Source of the DNA: Bacteroidota bacterium
GTDB lineage: Bacteria > Bacteroidota > Ignavibacteria > SZUA-365
Length of the DNA stretch: 62,035 bases
Assembly (NCBI GenBank): GCA_023432805.1
Contig: JAEYUG010000054.1
Coordinates: 1-62,035, forward strand
Reading direction: 5' to 3'
The stretch's first letter is position 1; each line of letters starts with the position of its first letter. A model generated the notes under the pieces. That model was given only the letters and a program-made list of their open reading frames with translations. It did no database searches and was not told the origin of the DNA. Shown here piece by piece: positions 54,277 to 62,035 of the stretch. A program made the translations under genes and the position numbers.

Positions 54277-56268
54277 TCAGCGATGGACGACGAAGCGCAG
54301 CGCGCGCTGCAGCGAGGCGGTGCGCAGCATCAGCAGGTAGGATCCGGGTGGCAGCGTGCCGGTCTCCATGCGCAGATACGCATGTCCGGCCGGGGTGACA
54401 TGCACGGCGTCGCGGCGAATCTCGCGTCCCAGTAGATCGAGCACCCGGATCTCGACGGGCAGGGCCTGCGGGGGCACCTGCAACGACAGCGTCAATCCGT
54501 CATCGACAGGATGGGGATGCAGGGAACAGACGATGCGATCGCGCAGCACCTCCACCTGCGTCGAACTCTCCGCGATCGGAAGCTGCATGAGGTCGCTGCT
54601 GTTGAGCGAGCCGACGAACAGCCATTCATTGGTGTCGGGCTTCTCGACGGCGCCGTCATGGGGGAAGACGGCATAGCCGGCCGGGGACCAGGGTCTCCGA
54701 CCGGTGTGGGGATCCACCCATGTGTAATAGGTCACGAGCGGTCCCGTGTACCGGTAGATTGAAGGTGCCACCGCCCGCGGAAAGAAGGAGACCACATAGC
54801 GTTCATTGATCGAGGTGGCGATCTGCTCCATGCCGGGCTGACGCTGCCAGGTCGTCGGCGCCGGCTGGAAGGTCGACCAGTCCAGCGCGGTCATGATGGT
54901 ACGGATTGCCTGCATGCGCGCGGATCCCGGAAACCTGATCGCGTCGAGCACGTATTTGCGTGGGTGCTTCGACGGTTCGGGCAGACGTTCGACATGCCAC
55001 TGGTACACACCGCTCGCACCGTAGGAAATGCCGGCGAGGGCGCCGGAGAGCACGGACTCGTAGCGGGGACGCGTCAGATCATCCGCCGTGAACCAACGGA
55101 AGCCTGTGGTATCCGAGGTCTCGTCATGCAGCCAGAAGTTGTCGAAGAGATCTTCGTACACCGCCTCACCATCGAGCAGCGGTTTGGCGGGAGTCCGCTC
55201 CCATCCCTTCAGTGCGAGATCCCACCACGAAATATTGAACAATGTGTGCGAGGACTGATACATGTGCAGATCCAGCCATGTCGCCGTGCTGTCGAAATAC
55301 GTGTACGAGGCTGATCCCCCGTTCGGATGCAGCGTCGTCAGGTGGCTTCCCCCGTCGGCTTCGCGCAGCTCGTGGGCGAATCGCGACCAGTACCGGCGCT
55401 GCTCGTCGGTGTCGCATCCCTTGTCCCCTCCCACAATCCACATCACATTATGCCCGGCATACCGTGCACCTACATACCTGGCCCACGCGGCGGCTTCGTC
55501 TTCACTGAAAAAGCGTGCGTCGTAGCGGGGGTCGTCGCGATGGACCGAGGCGACCCAGGCCCAGAGCGGAGATATGACGGCGACCATGCCCGAGTCGTTG
55601 AGCATCGTGACCACCGCGTCGAGAAACTCGAAGTAGCGGGGGTTGGGCCGAGTGAGAGTGCTGTCGAGGAAGGTTTCCTGCTGGTACTGGTTCGACATGC
55701 CGCGGGGACCGTTGAGCTGGTGCGAGATCGCGCAGAACTGCACGGCGTTGAAGCCCTTGCTGCGGCGGTCGGAGAGGTACGTGCGGAACTCCTCCATCGT
55801 GGCCTTCCATGCGAGCTCCCAGGCTGTGTCGGACAGATAGAACCACGGCGTGCCGTCTGCGTGCGCAAGCGAGCGGTGGTTGCGCGCCACGCGTGGCAGC
55901 CCGTGCTGGTCGAAAGGTGCATCAGAACACGGTGCCCCTACGTCGAACACACCCGCGCGGTCGTTCAACCCAGCATCGCCGATGGCGGTCGCACGGGTCC
56001 GCCACGTCCACACCCCCTGCCGGTCGGGCGCGAAGCGTACGAGGTATGTGCTGTCGCCGTTCCAGAATCCCCGCACGGTCGTCGCGCTGCCCGTCGGCGA
56101 CGTGAACGTGCAGAACAGTTCGACATCACGCACCGGATGTGCATATCGCTGCGCGGCATGGAACTGAAGTTCGATCGGGCGATGCGGGCAGACAGACTGT
56201 CCCTGCACGAGGGCGGGAAGCGTCAGCAGCAGCACGAGTGGGAGTGTGATGAGGAGAGAAGAATGCAT
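54277..56268 (-). CDS. T9SS-secreted DUF4038 glycoside-hydrolase-like protein
   Basis: A 663-residue secreted protein: signal peptide (ITLPLVLLLTLPALVQGQ), a DUF5060-like beta domain (about 30-110; VELFCTFTSPTG, GFWNGDSTYLVRFAP), and a DUF4038 TIM-barrel (about 135-450; DGTPWFYLSDTAWELAWKAT, YVGARYAGHNVMWIVGGDKG, KPLLDGEAVYED). Then come a collagen-binding-like beta domain (about 480-565) and a T9SS C-terminal domain (LDLLGREIRRD, LPPGSYLLML, final VVHR). DUF4038 enzymes include GH140-type apiosidases acting on plant or complex glycans. Catalytic Glu/Asp candidates are in GGDKG and LDGEAVYED. The start at 56268 begins the signal but lacks a ribosome site. Confidence 0.85.
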   Translation of the reverse strand: MHSSLLITLPLVLLLTLPALVQGQSVCPHRPIELQFHAAQRYAHPVRDVELFCTFTSPTGSATTVRGFWNGDSTYLVRFAPDRQGVWTWRTRATAIGDAGLNDRAGVFDVGAPCSDAPFDQHGLPRVARNHRSLAHADGTPWFYLSDTAWELAWKATMEEFRTYLSDRRSKGFNAVQFCAISHQLNGPRGMSNQYQQETFLDSTLTRPNPRYFEFLDAVVTMLNDSGMVAVISPLWAWVASVHRDDPRYDARFFSEDEAAAWARYVGARYAGHNVMWIVGGDKGCDTDEQRRYWSRFAHELREADGGSHLTTLHPNGGSASYTYFDSTATWLDLHMYQSSHTLFNISWWDLALKGWERTPAKPLLDGEAVYEDLFDNFWLHDETSDTTGFRWFTADDLTRPRYESVLSGALAGISYGASGVYQWHVERLPEPSKHPRKYVLDAIRFPGSARMQAIRTIMTALDWSTFQPAPTTWQRQPGMEQIATSINERYVVSFFPRAVAPSIYRYTGPLVTYYTWVDPHTGRRPWSPAGYAVFPHDGAVEKPDTNEWLFVGSLNSSDLMQLPIAESSTQVEVLRDRIVCSLHPHPVDDGLTLSLQVPPQALPVEIRVLDLLGREIRRDAVHVTPAGHAYLRMETGTLPPGSYLLMLRTASLQRALRFVVHR

Positions 56269-56416
56269 GCGGGATATGTCGTGCAAAAGGCACTGGGCAA
56301 GTGTCGGGGGAAGCATCGGGTCCATGTGCAACATGGAAAAGTACGGGTATTTGCCAGCCGTTCCAATGCCGCATGACGGTTGTCCGGTGCGAAGGGCATG
56401 CTGCCGAAGGGCATGG

Positions 56417-56445
56417 TTGCGGAGTATCGGATCGAAAACTACATT
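56417..56445 (+). promoter_or_regulatory. Promoter of the rubrerythrin gene
   Basis: TTGCGG (56417-56422) and TACATT (56440-56445) are 17 bp apart. A perfect CCTCC-CTCT-GGAGG inverted repeat (56452-56465) follows over the likely start of transcription and could be an operator. Confidence 0.5.
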
Positions 56446-56506
56446 ACATCTCCTCCCTCTGGAGGTATGATGACCTGATTCGTTCACACGCATGGAGACA
56501 GCACGC

Positions 56507-57007
56507 ATGAGCACCCTCTCCCATTTGAAGGAAGCATTTGCCGGCGAGAGCCAGGCCAACCAGAAGTATCGTGCCTTCGCCGAAAAGGCCGAGCGCGAGG
56601 GATTCCCCAACATCGCACGACTGTTCCGCACGACCGCGGAGGCCGAACGCATTCATGCCGCAGGGCATCTCAAGAGCATGGACGGCATTGGCACGACTGC
56701 CGACAATCTCAAATCCGCGATCGGCGGCGAGACCTACGAGTTCACGGAAATGTATCCCCCGATGGTCGAGCAGGCGAAGGTCGAGGGCCACAGAGGTGCC
56801 GAGCGCATGTTCACCTACGCATTGACTGCCGAAGCCGTGCACGCGAGGCTGTATGCGCTCGCCCTGGCCGCTGCGGAAGCGGGCAAGGACCTCGACGAAA
56901 TCAGGTTCTACCTCTGCCCCGTCTGTGGTCACATCGAATTCGGCGAGCCGCCTGCGGAATGTCCGACCTGCCAGCTGAAGGGCGACAAGTTCGTGCTGAT
57001 GGACTGA
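56507..57007 (+). CDS. Rubrerythrin
   Basis: A 166-residue peroxide-scavenging protein of anaerobes. The ferritin-like part has the diiron ligands in GESQANQKYRAFAEKAE, AEAERIHAAGH, EMYPPMVEQAKVEGH and TAEAVHARLY. The C-terminal rubredoxin-like knuckle has CPVCGHIEFGEPPAECPTC. It reduces hydrogen peroxide with electrons from rubredoxin or ferredoxin. GGAGA lies 10 nt before the ATG; an in-frame ATG at 56492 is less likely. The sensor kinase gene begins 37 nt downstream and may share the transcript. Confidence 0.95.
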   Translation: MSTLSHLKEAFAGESQANQKYRAFAEKAEREGFPNIARLFRTTAEAERIHAAGHLKSMDGIGTTADNLKSAIGGETYEFTEMYPPMVEQAKVEGHRGAERMFTYALTAEAVHARLYALALAAAEAGKDLDEIRFYLCPVCGHIEFGEPPAECPTCQLKGDKFVLMD

Positions 57008-57044
57008 TCCCCCGCCCGGAGTACGGTCGCGCCATCCAGCACGC

Positions 57045-59180
57045 ATGCCCACCACACACCATACCCGTCTTCTGCCACGGAGCATCGCCGAGGTGCTGCT
57101 CATGTCGCTTGTTCTGACAGCATGTTCAGACGTGCAACGACCTGACGCACCTCGGCACAGCTCCACGGGCGATTCGTTGCTCCGTGTGATGGACAGCATC
57201 AGCAACGAAGCACCGCTGGATCCCGCGACCGCACGCGCGAGGTTGGATGCCATGCGTCCATTGATTCAGTCCTTGAACGATACCGTCGTCCTGCAAACAT
57301 TCAACCGGCGCATCGCACATGCGTTCGTGTTCGGAAATCAAAGTGATTCCGCCATCTCGTATATCGACGATGCGCTACAGCATGCCCGCATGTCGAACGA
57401 TAGCGTGGCGCTGGTCGATGCCTGCATCACCATGGGACTCACTCTGTCTGATCTCGGGAAAACGGACTCGGCGATCATCATCTATGACGAGGGGATCCGC
57501 ATCGCGAATGTGATGCGCGACAGTTCTTCTCTTGGGTCCTTCTACGCCAACAAGGCCATTGCGCTCAGCGCGCAGGGGAACCCTCGCCTTGCAATCCGCT
57601 TGTATCTCGAAGCTGTGCGCATCCAGGAGGCGCTCGGCAACGAGCGCAATCTCGCAACGTGTTATGGCAACATCGGGATCGAATACGCAAGGCTCAAGGA
57701 GTATGGTCGCTCGGAAGACTTCCTCCGCAGGGCAGTCGCGATGAATCTCAGAGTTGGCAGTCGCAGCGACCTGGGGCGCGATCTCGTCAACCTTGGTGTA
57801 ACGCTCAAGGACAAGGGTTCGTACCAGAGCGCCGATTCTGCGTTTCAGGCATCACTTGCGATCGCCCGTGAACTCGGACTCGATATGAGCATTGCGCAGA
57901 ACTTGTTGAACCTCGGGAATCTCCATACACGCATGCATCGCTACGACGAGGCGGAGCAGGCCTTCATGCAGAGCATGGATATCTGCACCCGCAATGGCAT
58001 CAGGTACGGTGTCATGTTGAACCTGGCCGGACTCGGCTCGCTCGACGTCGAGCGAGGCAGGCACAAGGAAGGCATTGCGAGGCTGCAGTCCGCACTGCGC
58101 ATGGCCAGGGAGGCGGCGCTGCCGACGGAGATCAATGCCATCGCGCTCGATCTCAGTAGAGCATTCGCAACGGCAGGCAATCATCGCGAGGCCTATCGTC
58201 ATCTCCTCCTGTGGGTCGAAGGCCAGAAGGGCGTGCTCGGGGTGACCGGCGAAGACATGGTCAAACGGCTGGAGGCGGAACTCGACCTCGAGAAGCGCGA
58301 GAACGAGATCGAACAGCTCCGTCTCAGGAACACGGTCTCAGAATTGGCTGTGGACCGCCAGGAAACGTACCTCATCGCCGTTGTGATCATCCTCGTGTTG
58401 CTCGCCATTCTGCTTGTCGTGCTGTTCCTCAATCGACGCGCAAAGGTGCGTGCCTTCTCACAGCTTGCAGAGAAGAACCTCATCATCGAGCAGGCGTCGG
58501 AGAGGCTCCAGGATTCGAACAACCTCAAAGAACTTCTCCTCGATGTGATCACCCACGACTTGATCAGTCCCCTCAGCACCCTCCGCGGAGCTGCACAACT
58601 GCTGCAGGAAGATCCCCACAATGAGCGGCTCGTGGACGTGATCGTGCGCTCGAGCACACATGTCGGAGATGTCGCCATCAACGCATCCGCGCTCAGCCGC
58701 GTCGCAATCGAAGATCGCATTCCGCGCGACTGGCACTATGTTGCGACCATGATCGACGCGGCACTCGATGAAGCAGCCGATGAACTCGCGCACAGTGGCT
58801 TGACTGTCGAACGCAACCTCGAACCCGACCTGCAGATTCTTGCAAATCCCGTGCTCGTCGAGGTGTTCCGCAATTACATCAGCAACGCGATGCGCTATGC
58901 GTCCTCCGGCAAACGTCTGCACATCGACGGCTTCCGCTCGGGGATCGATGTAATCGTCCGTGTGGCGGATTTCGGAGAGACGATCCCTGAGGAAAAGCGG
59001 ACATCCGTCTTCCATCGTCGTGTGCAGCTTCATGCCGGATCACCACGCGGAAGCGGCCTCGGCCTGGCGATCGTTGCTCGCATCGTACAGGCACATGACG
59101 GGACAGCCTGGGTCGAACCGAACACTCCCACCGGAAACATCTTCTGTATTCGCATCCCATCGGATCCTCAAACCTCCTGA
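57045..59180 (+). CDS. TPR-sensor histidine kinase
   Basis: A 711-residue kinase, apparently a lipoprotein or membrane-anchored at the N-terminus (LMSLVLTAC, Cys27). It has about seven TPR-like repeats (residues about 50-390; SFYANKAIALSAQGNPRLAI, RYDEAEQAFMQSMDIC), a coiled coil, one helix (LIAVVIILVLLAILLVVLFL, about 444-463) and a kinase core: His504 in DVITHDLISPLSTL, N box RNYISNAMRY, G1 DFGETIPEE, G2 GSGLGLAIVARIV. The HDLISP box fits the Bacteroidota TPR-kinase group. No receiver or response regulator is fused or adjacent, except the receiver in the next gene. Confidence 0.88.
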   Translation: MPTTHHTRLLPRSIAEVLLMSLVLTACSDVQRPDAPRHSSTGDSLLRVMDSISNEAPLDPATARARLDAMRPLIQSLNDTVVLQTFNRRIAHAFVFGNQSDSAISYIDDALQHARMSNDSVALVDACITMGLTLSDLGKTDSAIIIYDEGIRIANVMRDSSSLGSFYANKAIALSAQGNPRLAIRLYLEAVRIQEALGNERNLATCYGNIGIEYARLKEYGRSEDFLRRAVAMNLRVGSRSDLGRDLVNLGVTLKDKGSYQSADSAFQASLAIARELGLDMSIAQNLLNLGNLHTRMHRYDEAEQAFMQSMDICTRNGIRYGVMLNLAGLGSLDVERGRHKEGIARLQSALRMAREAALPTEINAIALDLSRAFATAGNHREAYRHLLLWVEGQKGVLGVTGEDMVKRLEAELDLEKRENEIEQLRLRNTVSELAVDRQETYLIAVVIILVLLAILLVVLFLNRRAKVRAFSQLAEKNLIIEQASERLQDSNNLKELLLDVITHDLISPLSTLRGAAQLLQEDPHNERLVDVIVRSSTHVGDVAINASALSRVAIEDRIPRDWHYVATMIDAALDEAADELAHSGLTVERNLEPDLQILANPVLVEVFRNYISNAMRYASSGKRLHIDGFRSGIDVIVRVADFGETIPEEKRTSVFHRRVQLHAGSPRGSGLGLAIVARIVQAHDGTAWVEPNTPTGNIFCIRIPSDPQTS

Positions 59181-59226
59181 TGCGTCAAGCCCCGTGTTGT
59201 TCGTCAAGCAGCAGAGACGACACCGC

Positions 59227-59242
59227 TGGCACGATAATCGCA
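59227..59242 (+). promoter_or_regulatory. Possible sigma-54 promoter before the kinase fusion
   Basis: TGGCACG-N4-TCGCA differs from the consensus TGGCACG-N4-TTGCA by one base in the -12 element, with correct spacing. Transcription would start near 59254, 119 nt before the ATG. Confidence 0.4.
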
Positions 59243-59372
59243 CCATCCCCCTCTGAGTTCAACCATCTTTATTCCGGCCACACAGACCGATTGCAATCGA
59301 CAGGGTTCGAGGGCCATTTCTGACGCGTGACGTGCACATCGCGTGACTGATCATTCCGAGGTGAGGCTTCAA

Positions 59373-61604
59373 ATGCCAAATTCGCAGCGTGCAGTTTCGT
59401 CCAAACCCGTGCAGGATTTTCAGGGATCGCTCTTTCACAATCGCTACCTGCTTCAAAGAAAGGTGTTCACGTCCAGGTACACGGAGGTCTGGAAGGCCGA
59501 AGACACCGGTGCGCAACAAAGGGACAGGGATGTCGCCATCAAGATGTTCACCGTGACAGACGACACGAAGTTGTCACTGGTGGAAACAATCGGCAATGGG
59601 TATCTCTCCTTCTCGCTCAGACACGGGAACCTACTGCTCCCAAGTGGCTTCTCCATTGCTGCCGGGAAGCCATACATCGTGCTTCCGTACCAGCGCAATG
59701 GCTCGCTCCGTGCCCGGATCGCAGCTGCGCCTGAGAGGCCCTGTCTGACCGAACGCGATCTCGTCACGATGACTCAGCACCTTGCGGACGCGCTCGCGTA
59801 TCTGCATCGCAACGGTCTCGTGCATCAGGATGTTGCTCCAGAAAATATATTTCCGTCCAGTACGGATAGATTTCTTCTCAGCGACTTTGGCCTGAGCCGT
59901 ACCCTGCACACGATGCTGATGCATGAGGCTGGTCCCAACAACATGTATCACACGGCCTACGCTTCCCCGCAGCGGTTCATTCAACGCGCTGTAGAACCGC
60001 CTGACGATGTGTTCGCGCTCGGAGTGGTACTGTTCGAGGCAGTCAGTGGCTGCACGCCATGGGATGGCGCAGGCGGTCGGGCGCTGCTCGACGGTTCACC
60101 GATTCCGAACCTGGGAGCGATGATATCTCAACCATTCGCCTCCATGATCCACGCATGTCTTTCGATGGAGCCCCAGGATCGGCCACATGCAGAGGATATC
60201 GCGACGTGGGCCACCGCATATGTCGTTCCATCCGCAGCAATGATGCCGGTGCAGGATGAGTCGGCAACACGCACACGCTCGGATCATGAAGCGCGAGCTC
60301 GACGGGAAGCCGAGGTTCGAAGGCGCCTTGACGCTGAAAAACGAGCCCGGATGGAAACCGAGAAACAGGCTCGCCTTGAGGCTGAAAAACGAGCCCGGAT
60401 GGAAACCGAGAAACAAGCTCGCCTTGAAGCTGAGAGCCGAGTTCGACTGGAAACAGAGGCACGACAGCGCGAGGAGTCCGAAGAACAGGCTCGCCGAGAG
60501 TCATCCGTTCAGACCTTTCTTTCATCGATGTCGCATGCCATACGAACACCGCTGCAAATCATCAGCGGCTACACGCAGGTCGTGCGCGAGTCCATCGGGA
60601 ATGACATCGGTCTGGAACTGACAATGCTGTTTCGTGAGATCGACGGCCATAATGAACAATTGCTCCGAACCATTGAGGATGTTGTCTTCTATGCAAATGT
60701 GAAGCTCGGCGTCATCAAACCGACAGTGGGGATCGTGCGATTGGACCACCTCCTCGAGCAACTTCTGGCACAGTATCATCACGCTGCGGAGGAGAAGGAG
60801 ATCACACTCACACTCACAAATGAGCTCGGAGCGATCCATGTCATGGGTGACTGCGAATTACTCAGGCGAGCGGTATCTGAAGTGATCGAAAATGCGATCG
60901 ATTACACGCTGAAGGGAGAGGTCCGCATGTCGTTGAAAGCCTCCGAGGTCGGAACGGTATGTGTCGAGGTGATGGATACTGGTGTCGGCATGCGTTCTTC
61001 CTTCGTGGCGCAGGCATGCGAACCCTTCACACGAGAACATCGAGATGGCGGCACAGACAATGCCCATGTCGGTCTCGGTCTCGCCATTGCAGAACGATGC
61101 ATGGACCTGCACACGGGAGGCCTTGCGCTCCAAAGCACACTCGACATCGGTACGCGCGCGACGCTGACATTCACCGACCGCGTCGATTCCTCCATCATTC
61201 GAGCGGACTGCGTCCCACCCACCCGTGCAGTGGTACTTGTCATCGAAGATCACGACGCCACGGCGGAATACATGCGCCTGATTCTCGGGCGTACCTATTC
61301 GGTGCTGTGCGCGGCCAACGCAGAAGAAGCAAGACTGGCCCTCGCGACAAAGTCTGTCGATGCAATCTGTACTGACGTCTCCCTTGGAGATGAGATCAGC
61401 GGAATCGACCTGACGCGTGAACTGCGTACGGATCCCCGTTTTGCAACACTGCCCATCATCGCTGTGACAGCCCACGTCTCCGAGGAGAACCGGCGGGCGT
61501 GCCTCGATGCCGGGTGCAACGACGTACTCATCAAGCCCTTCGATCGTCACAAACTTCTTGCTTTGCTCGAAACCCATCTCGCTGCGCGCCGCTCCATGAC
61601 TTGA
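59373..61604 (+). CDS. Ser/Thr kinase-histidine kinase-receiver fusion protein
   Basis: A 743-residue soluble signalling protein. Residues about 22-290 are an Hanks-type kinase domain: Lys57 (VAIKMF), catalytic loop HQDVAPEN (151-158) and D171-F-G. The glycine loop (RKVFTSRYTEVWK) is degenerate and the usual Lys after HxD is Ala155, so activity is doubtful. A charged coiled coil (about 305-370) follows. Next come HisKA with His388 (SMSHAIRTPLQI), HATPase boxes (SEVIENAIDY, MDTGVGM, GLGLAIAE) and a C-terminal receiver with Asp668 and Lys721. No output domain is present. GAGGTGAGG lies 6 nt before ATG 59373, preferred over GTG 59343. Confidence 0.88.
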   Translation: MPNSQRAVSSKPVQDFQGSLFHNRYLLQRKVFTSRYTEVWKAEDTGAQQRDRDVAIKMFTVTDDTKLSLVETIGNGYLSFSLRHGNLLLPSGFSIAAGKPYIVLPYQRNGSLRARIAAAPERPCLTERDLVTMTQHLADALAYLHRNGLVHQDVAPENIFPSSTDRFLLSDFGLSRTLHTMLMHEAGPNNMYHTAYASPQRFIQRAVEPPDDVFALGVVLFEAVSGCTPWDGAGGRALLDGSPIPNLGAMISQPFASMIHACLSMEPQDRPHAEDIATWATAYVVPSAAMMPVQDESATRTRSDHEARARREAEVRRRLDAEKRARMETEKQARLEAEKRARMETEKQARLEAESRVRLETEARQREESEEQARRESSVQTFLSSMSHAIRTPLQIISGYTQVVRESIGNDIGLELTMLFREIDGHNEQLLRTIEDVVFYANVKLGVIKPTVGIVRLDHLLEQLLAQYHHAAEEKEITLTLTNELGAIHVMGDCELLRRAVSEVIENAIDYTLKGEVRMSLKASEVGTVCVEVMDTGVGMRSSFVAQACEPFTREHRDGGTDNAHVGLGLAIAERCMDLHTGGLALQSTLDIGTRATLTFTDRVDSSIIRADCVPPTRAVVLVIEDHDATAEYMRLILGRTYSVLCAANAEEARLALATKSVDAICTDVSLGDEISGIDLTRELRTDPRFATLPIIAVTAHVSEENRRACLDAGCNDVLIKPFDRHKLLALLETHLAARRSMT
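60333..60428. repeat. 48-bp direct repeat, two copies
   Basis: 60333-60380 and 60381-60428 are nearly identical 48-bp units encoding AEKRARMETEKQARLE twice within the coiled coil of the kinase fusion. Only two third-position changes separate them, so the duplication is recent or maintained by conversion. Confidence 0.95.
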
Positions 61605-61640
61605 TCATAGAACCGACATACACCGATGTCTGGAGAGCAT

Positions 61641-61672
61641 AAAAATGGCGAAAACCGCGTGATTTTCGCCAT
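61641..61672 (-). terminator. Minus-strand Rho-independent terminator
   Basis: ATGGCGAAAA (61645-61654) and TTTTCGCCAT (61663-61672) form a perfect 10-bp stem. On the minus strand it is followed by a run of T (AAAAA at 61641-61645 on plus), so it ends transcription coming from the right edge. It lies 40 bp after the stop of the plus-strand kinase gene. Confidence 0.75.
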
Positions 61673-61682
61673 ATGAAGAGAT

Positions 61683-61711
61683 TGGTGGAGATGGGGGGAA
61701 TCTACACCCCC
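61683..61711 (-). other. tmRNA/tRNA 3'-end-like fragment (possible att site)
   Basis: On the minus strand the sequence reads GGGGG, an 8-base loop TGTAGATT, CCCCC, then CATCTCC-A-CCA. This is the layout of a T-arm plus the 3' acceptor strand of tmRNA or tRNA. The loop is one base too long and lacks TTCRA, and no matching 5' GGAGATG is found upstream, so it is not a working RNA gene. Such 3' fragments are often left at integration sites. Confidence 0.35.
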
Positions 61712-61779
61712 TATTGAATTACAAGGACTTACAGTCGAAAGTACATATTTCGTACATGGAATCAGAGGGAGTTCTGCGA

Positions 61780-61950
61780 TCAGCACTGAGCTGCGCTGGT
61801 CACCATCCCGACCCGCTCTCTGAGGTACTGCCATAACGCTGGGTCCTCACACCAGACGAAGCATCTTCGTCTGCCATGCTCAAGATGGGCAGCATGTACT
61901 GCATTGTGGTTTTTGCATTCCCGACAAGATTGTGGTTGACTTTTCAGATT
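61780..61950 (-). pseudogene. Broken frame with a Cys/His-rich motif
   Basis: On the minus strand an open frame without a start codon runs from after a TAA (61953-61951) to a TGA (61782-61780): SCRECKNHNAVHAAHLEHG, then RRRCFVWCED. The same frame is open again to the right of the TAA up to the window edge. CxxC, spaced His and CxxxC residues suggest a zinc-binding or HNH-like remnant. It may be a decayed gene of a mobile element, or chance. Confidence 0.3.
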
Positions 61951-62035
61951 TTATTCTCCAATTTCCCGCTTGGAGCTTCCCCTCTTACTTTCTTGCACCG
62001 TCCGCCGTACGCCCTGCGTCGGTGGAACCGCCGTA

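Larger units (their letters stand above)
61605..62035. other. 431-bp right edge with no intact gene
   Basis: No full-length reading frame on either strand. It contains a minus-strand terminator, a tmRNA/tRNA 3'-end-like fragment, a broken minus-strand frame and a perfect inverted repeat AGACGAAG-CAT-CTTCGTCT (61854-61872). It also looks less GC-rich than the rest. Confidence 0.5.

Noticed and set aside
61683..61711. A working tRNA or tmRNA on the minus strand
   Set aside because: The T-loop has eight bases without TTCRA, no acceptor partner or anticodon arm is found, and no tag reading frame is visible.

Overview
The window is GC-rich DNA that looks chromosomal. It most likely comes from the Bacteroidota/Chlorobiota (FCB) group, perhaps an Ignavibacteria/Kapabacteria-type lineage. 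That placement is inference. It rests on three secreted proteins ending in type IX secretion (T9SS)-style C-terminal domains, a TonB-dependent receptor with a carboxypeptidase-like N-terminal domain, an ExbB/ExbD/ExbD/TonB cluster with a PstS-like lipoprotein, and anaerobic-type enzymes (pyruvate:ferredoxin oxidoreductase, an indolepyruvate oxidoreductase-like protein, rubrerythrin, a 13-haem cytochrome). No rRNA, intact tRNA or CRISPR array was found.

Layout. 1-15.8 kb: end of a T9SS-type protein, an M29-like aminopeptidase, PFOR with a dihydroorotate dehydrogenase-like partner, a membrane/TPR protein, a large T9SS-secreted protein, isocitrate dehydrogenase and a homogentisate dioxygenase-like enzyme. 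15.8-20.4 kb (minus): a DUF2795-bamA-holB-ricT operon behind a near-perfect sigma-70-type promoter. 20.5-22.8 kb (minus): an NSS symporter, its MetS-like small subunit and an inorganic pyrophosphatase, joined by 4-nt overlaps. 23.0-29.5 kb (minus): a nine-gene unit (STAS, ExbB, ExbD, ExbD, TonB, small membrane protein, PstS-like lipoprotein, TPR protein, PsbP-like lipoprotein). A consensus sigma-54 promoter and two upstream palindromic sites sit in front of it, and a clear terminator follows it. 29.8-36.9 kb (minus): glycosyltransferase, MsbA-like exporter, O-antigen ligase, a KinB-like histidine kinase and an NtrC/AlgB-like sigma-54 activator.

37-42 kb (minus): a secreted glutamine-amidotransferase-like protein, a GYF-like membrane protein with a 12-copy Gln/Ala repeat, an adenosine-specific-kinase-family protein and an indolepyruvate oxidoreductase that lacks its usual N-terminal domain. 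42-46 kb (plus): lipoprotein, hydrolase, DASS transporter, barrel protein. 46-53 kb: a DUF3365-type haem lipoprotein, a probable copper-acquisition pair (YtkA-like lipoprotein and OprC/NosA-like receptor) and a 13-haem cytochrome c fused to cytochrome b, the last with a sigma-54-like promoter. 53-62 kb: an alpha/beta hydrolase, a T9SS-secreted DUF4038 glycosidase-like protein, rubrerythrin, a TPR histidine kinase, and a Ser/Thr kinase-histidine kinase-receiver fusion. The right edge (61.6-62.0 kb) has a minus-strand terminator, a degenerate tmRNA/tRNA 3'-end-like fragment and a broken reading frame. It may be the margin of an integrated element.

How it fits together. The main new idea is a local sigma-54 circuit. 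The NtrC-type activator lies immediately upstream of a promoter with textbook -24/-12 elements and helically phased upstream sites, and that promoter drives an Exb/TonB envelope-energisation operon. Three further sigma-54-like promoters are proposed, before PFOR, the multihaem cytochrome and the kinase fusion. These are weaker and need testing.
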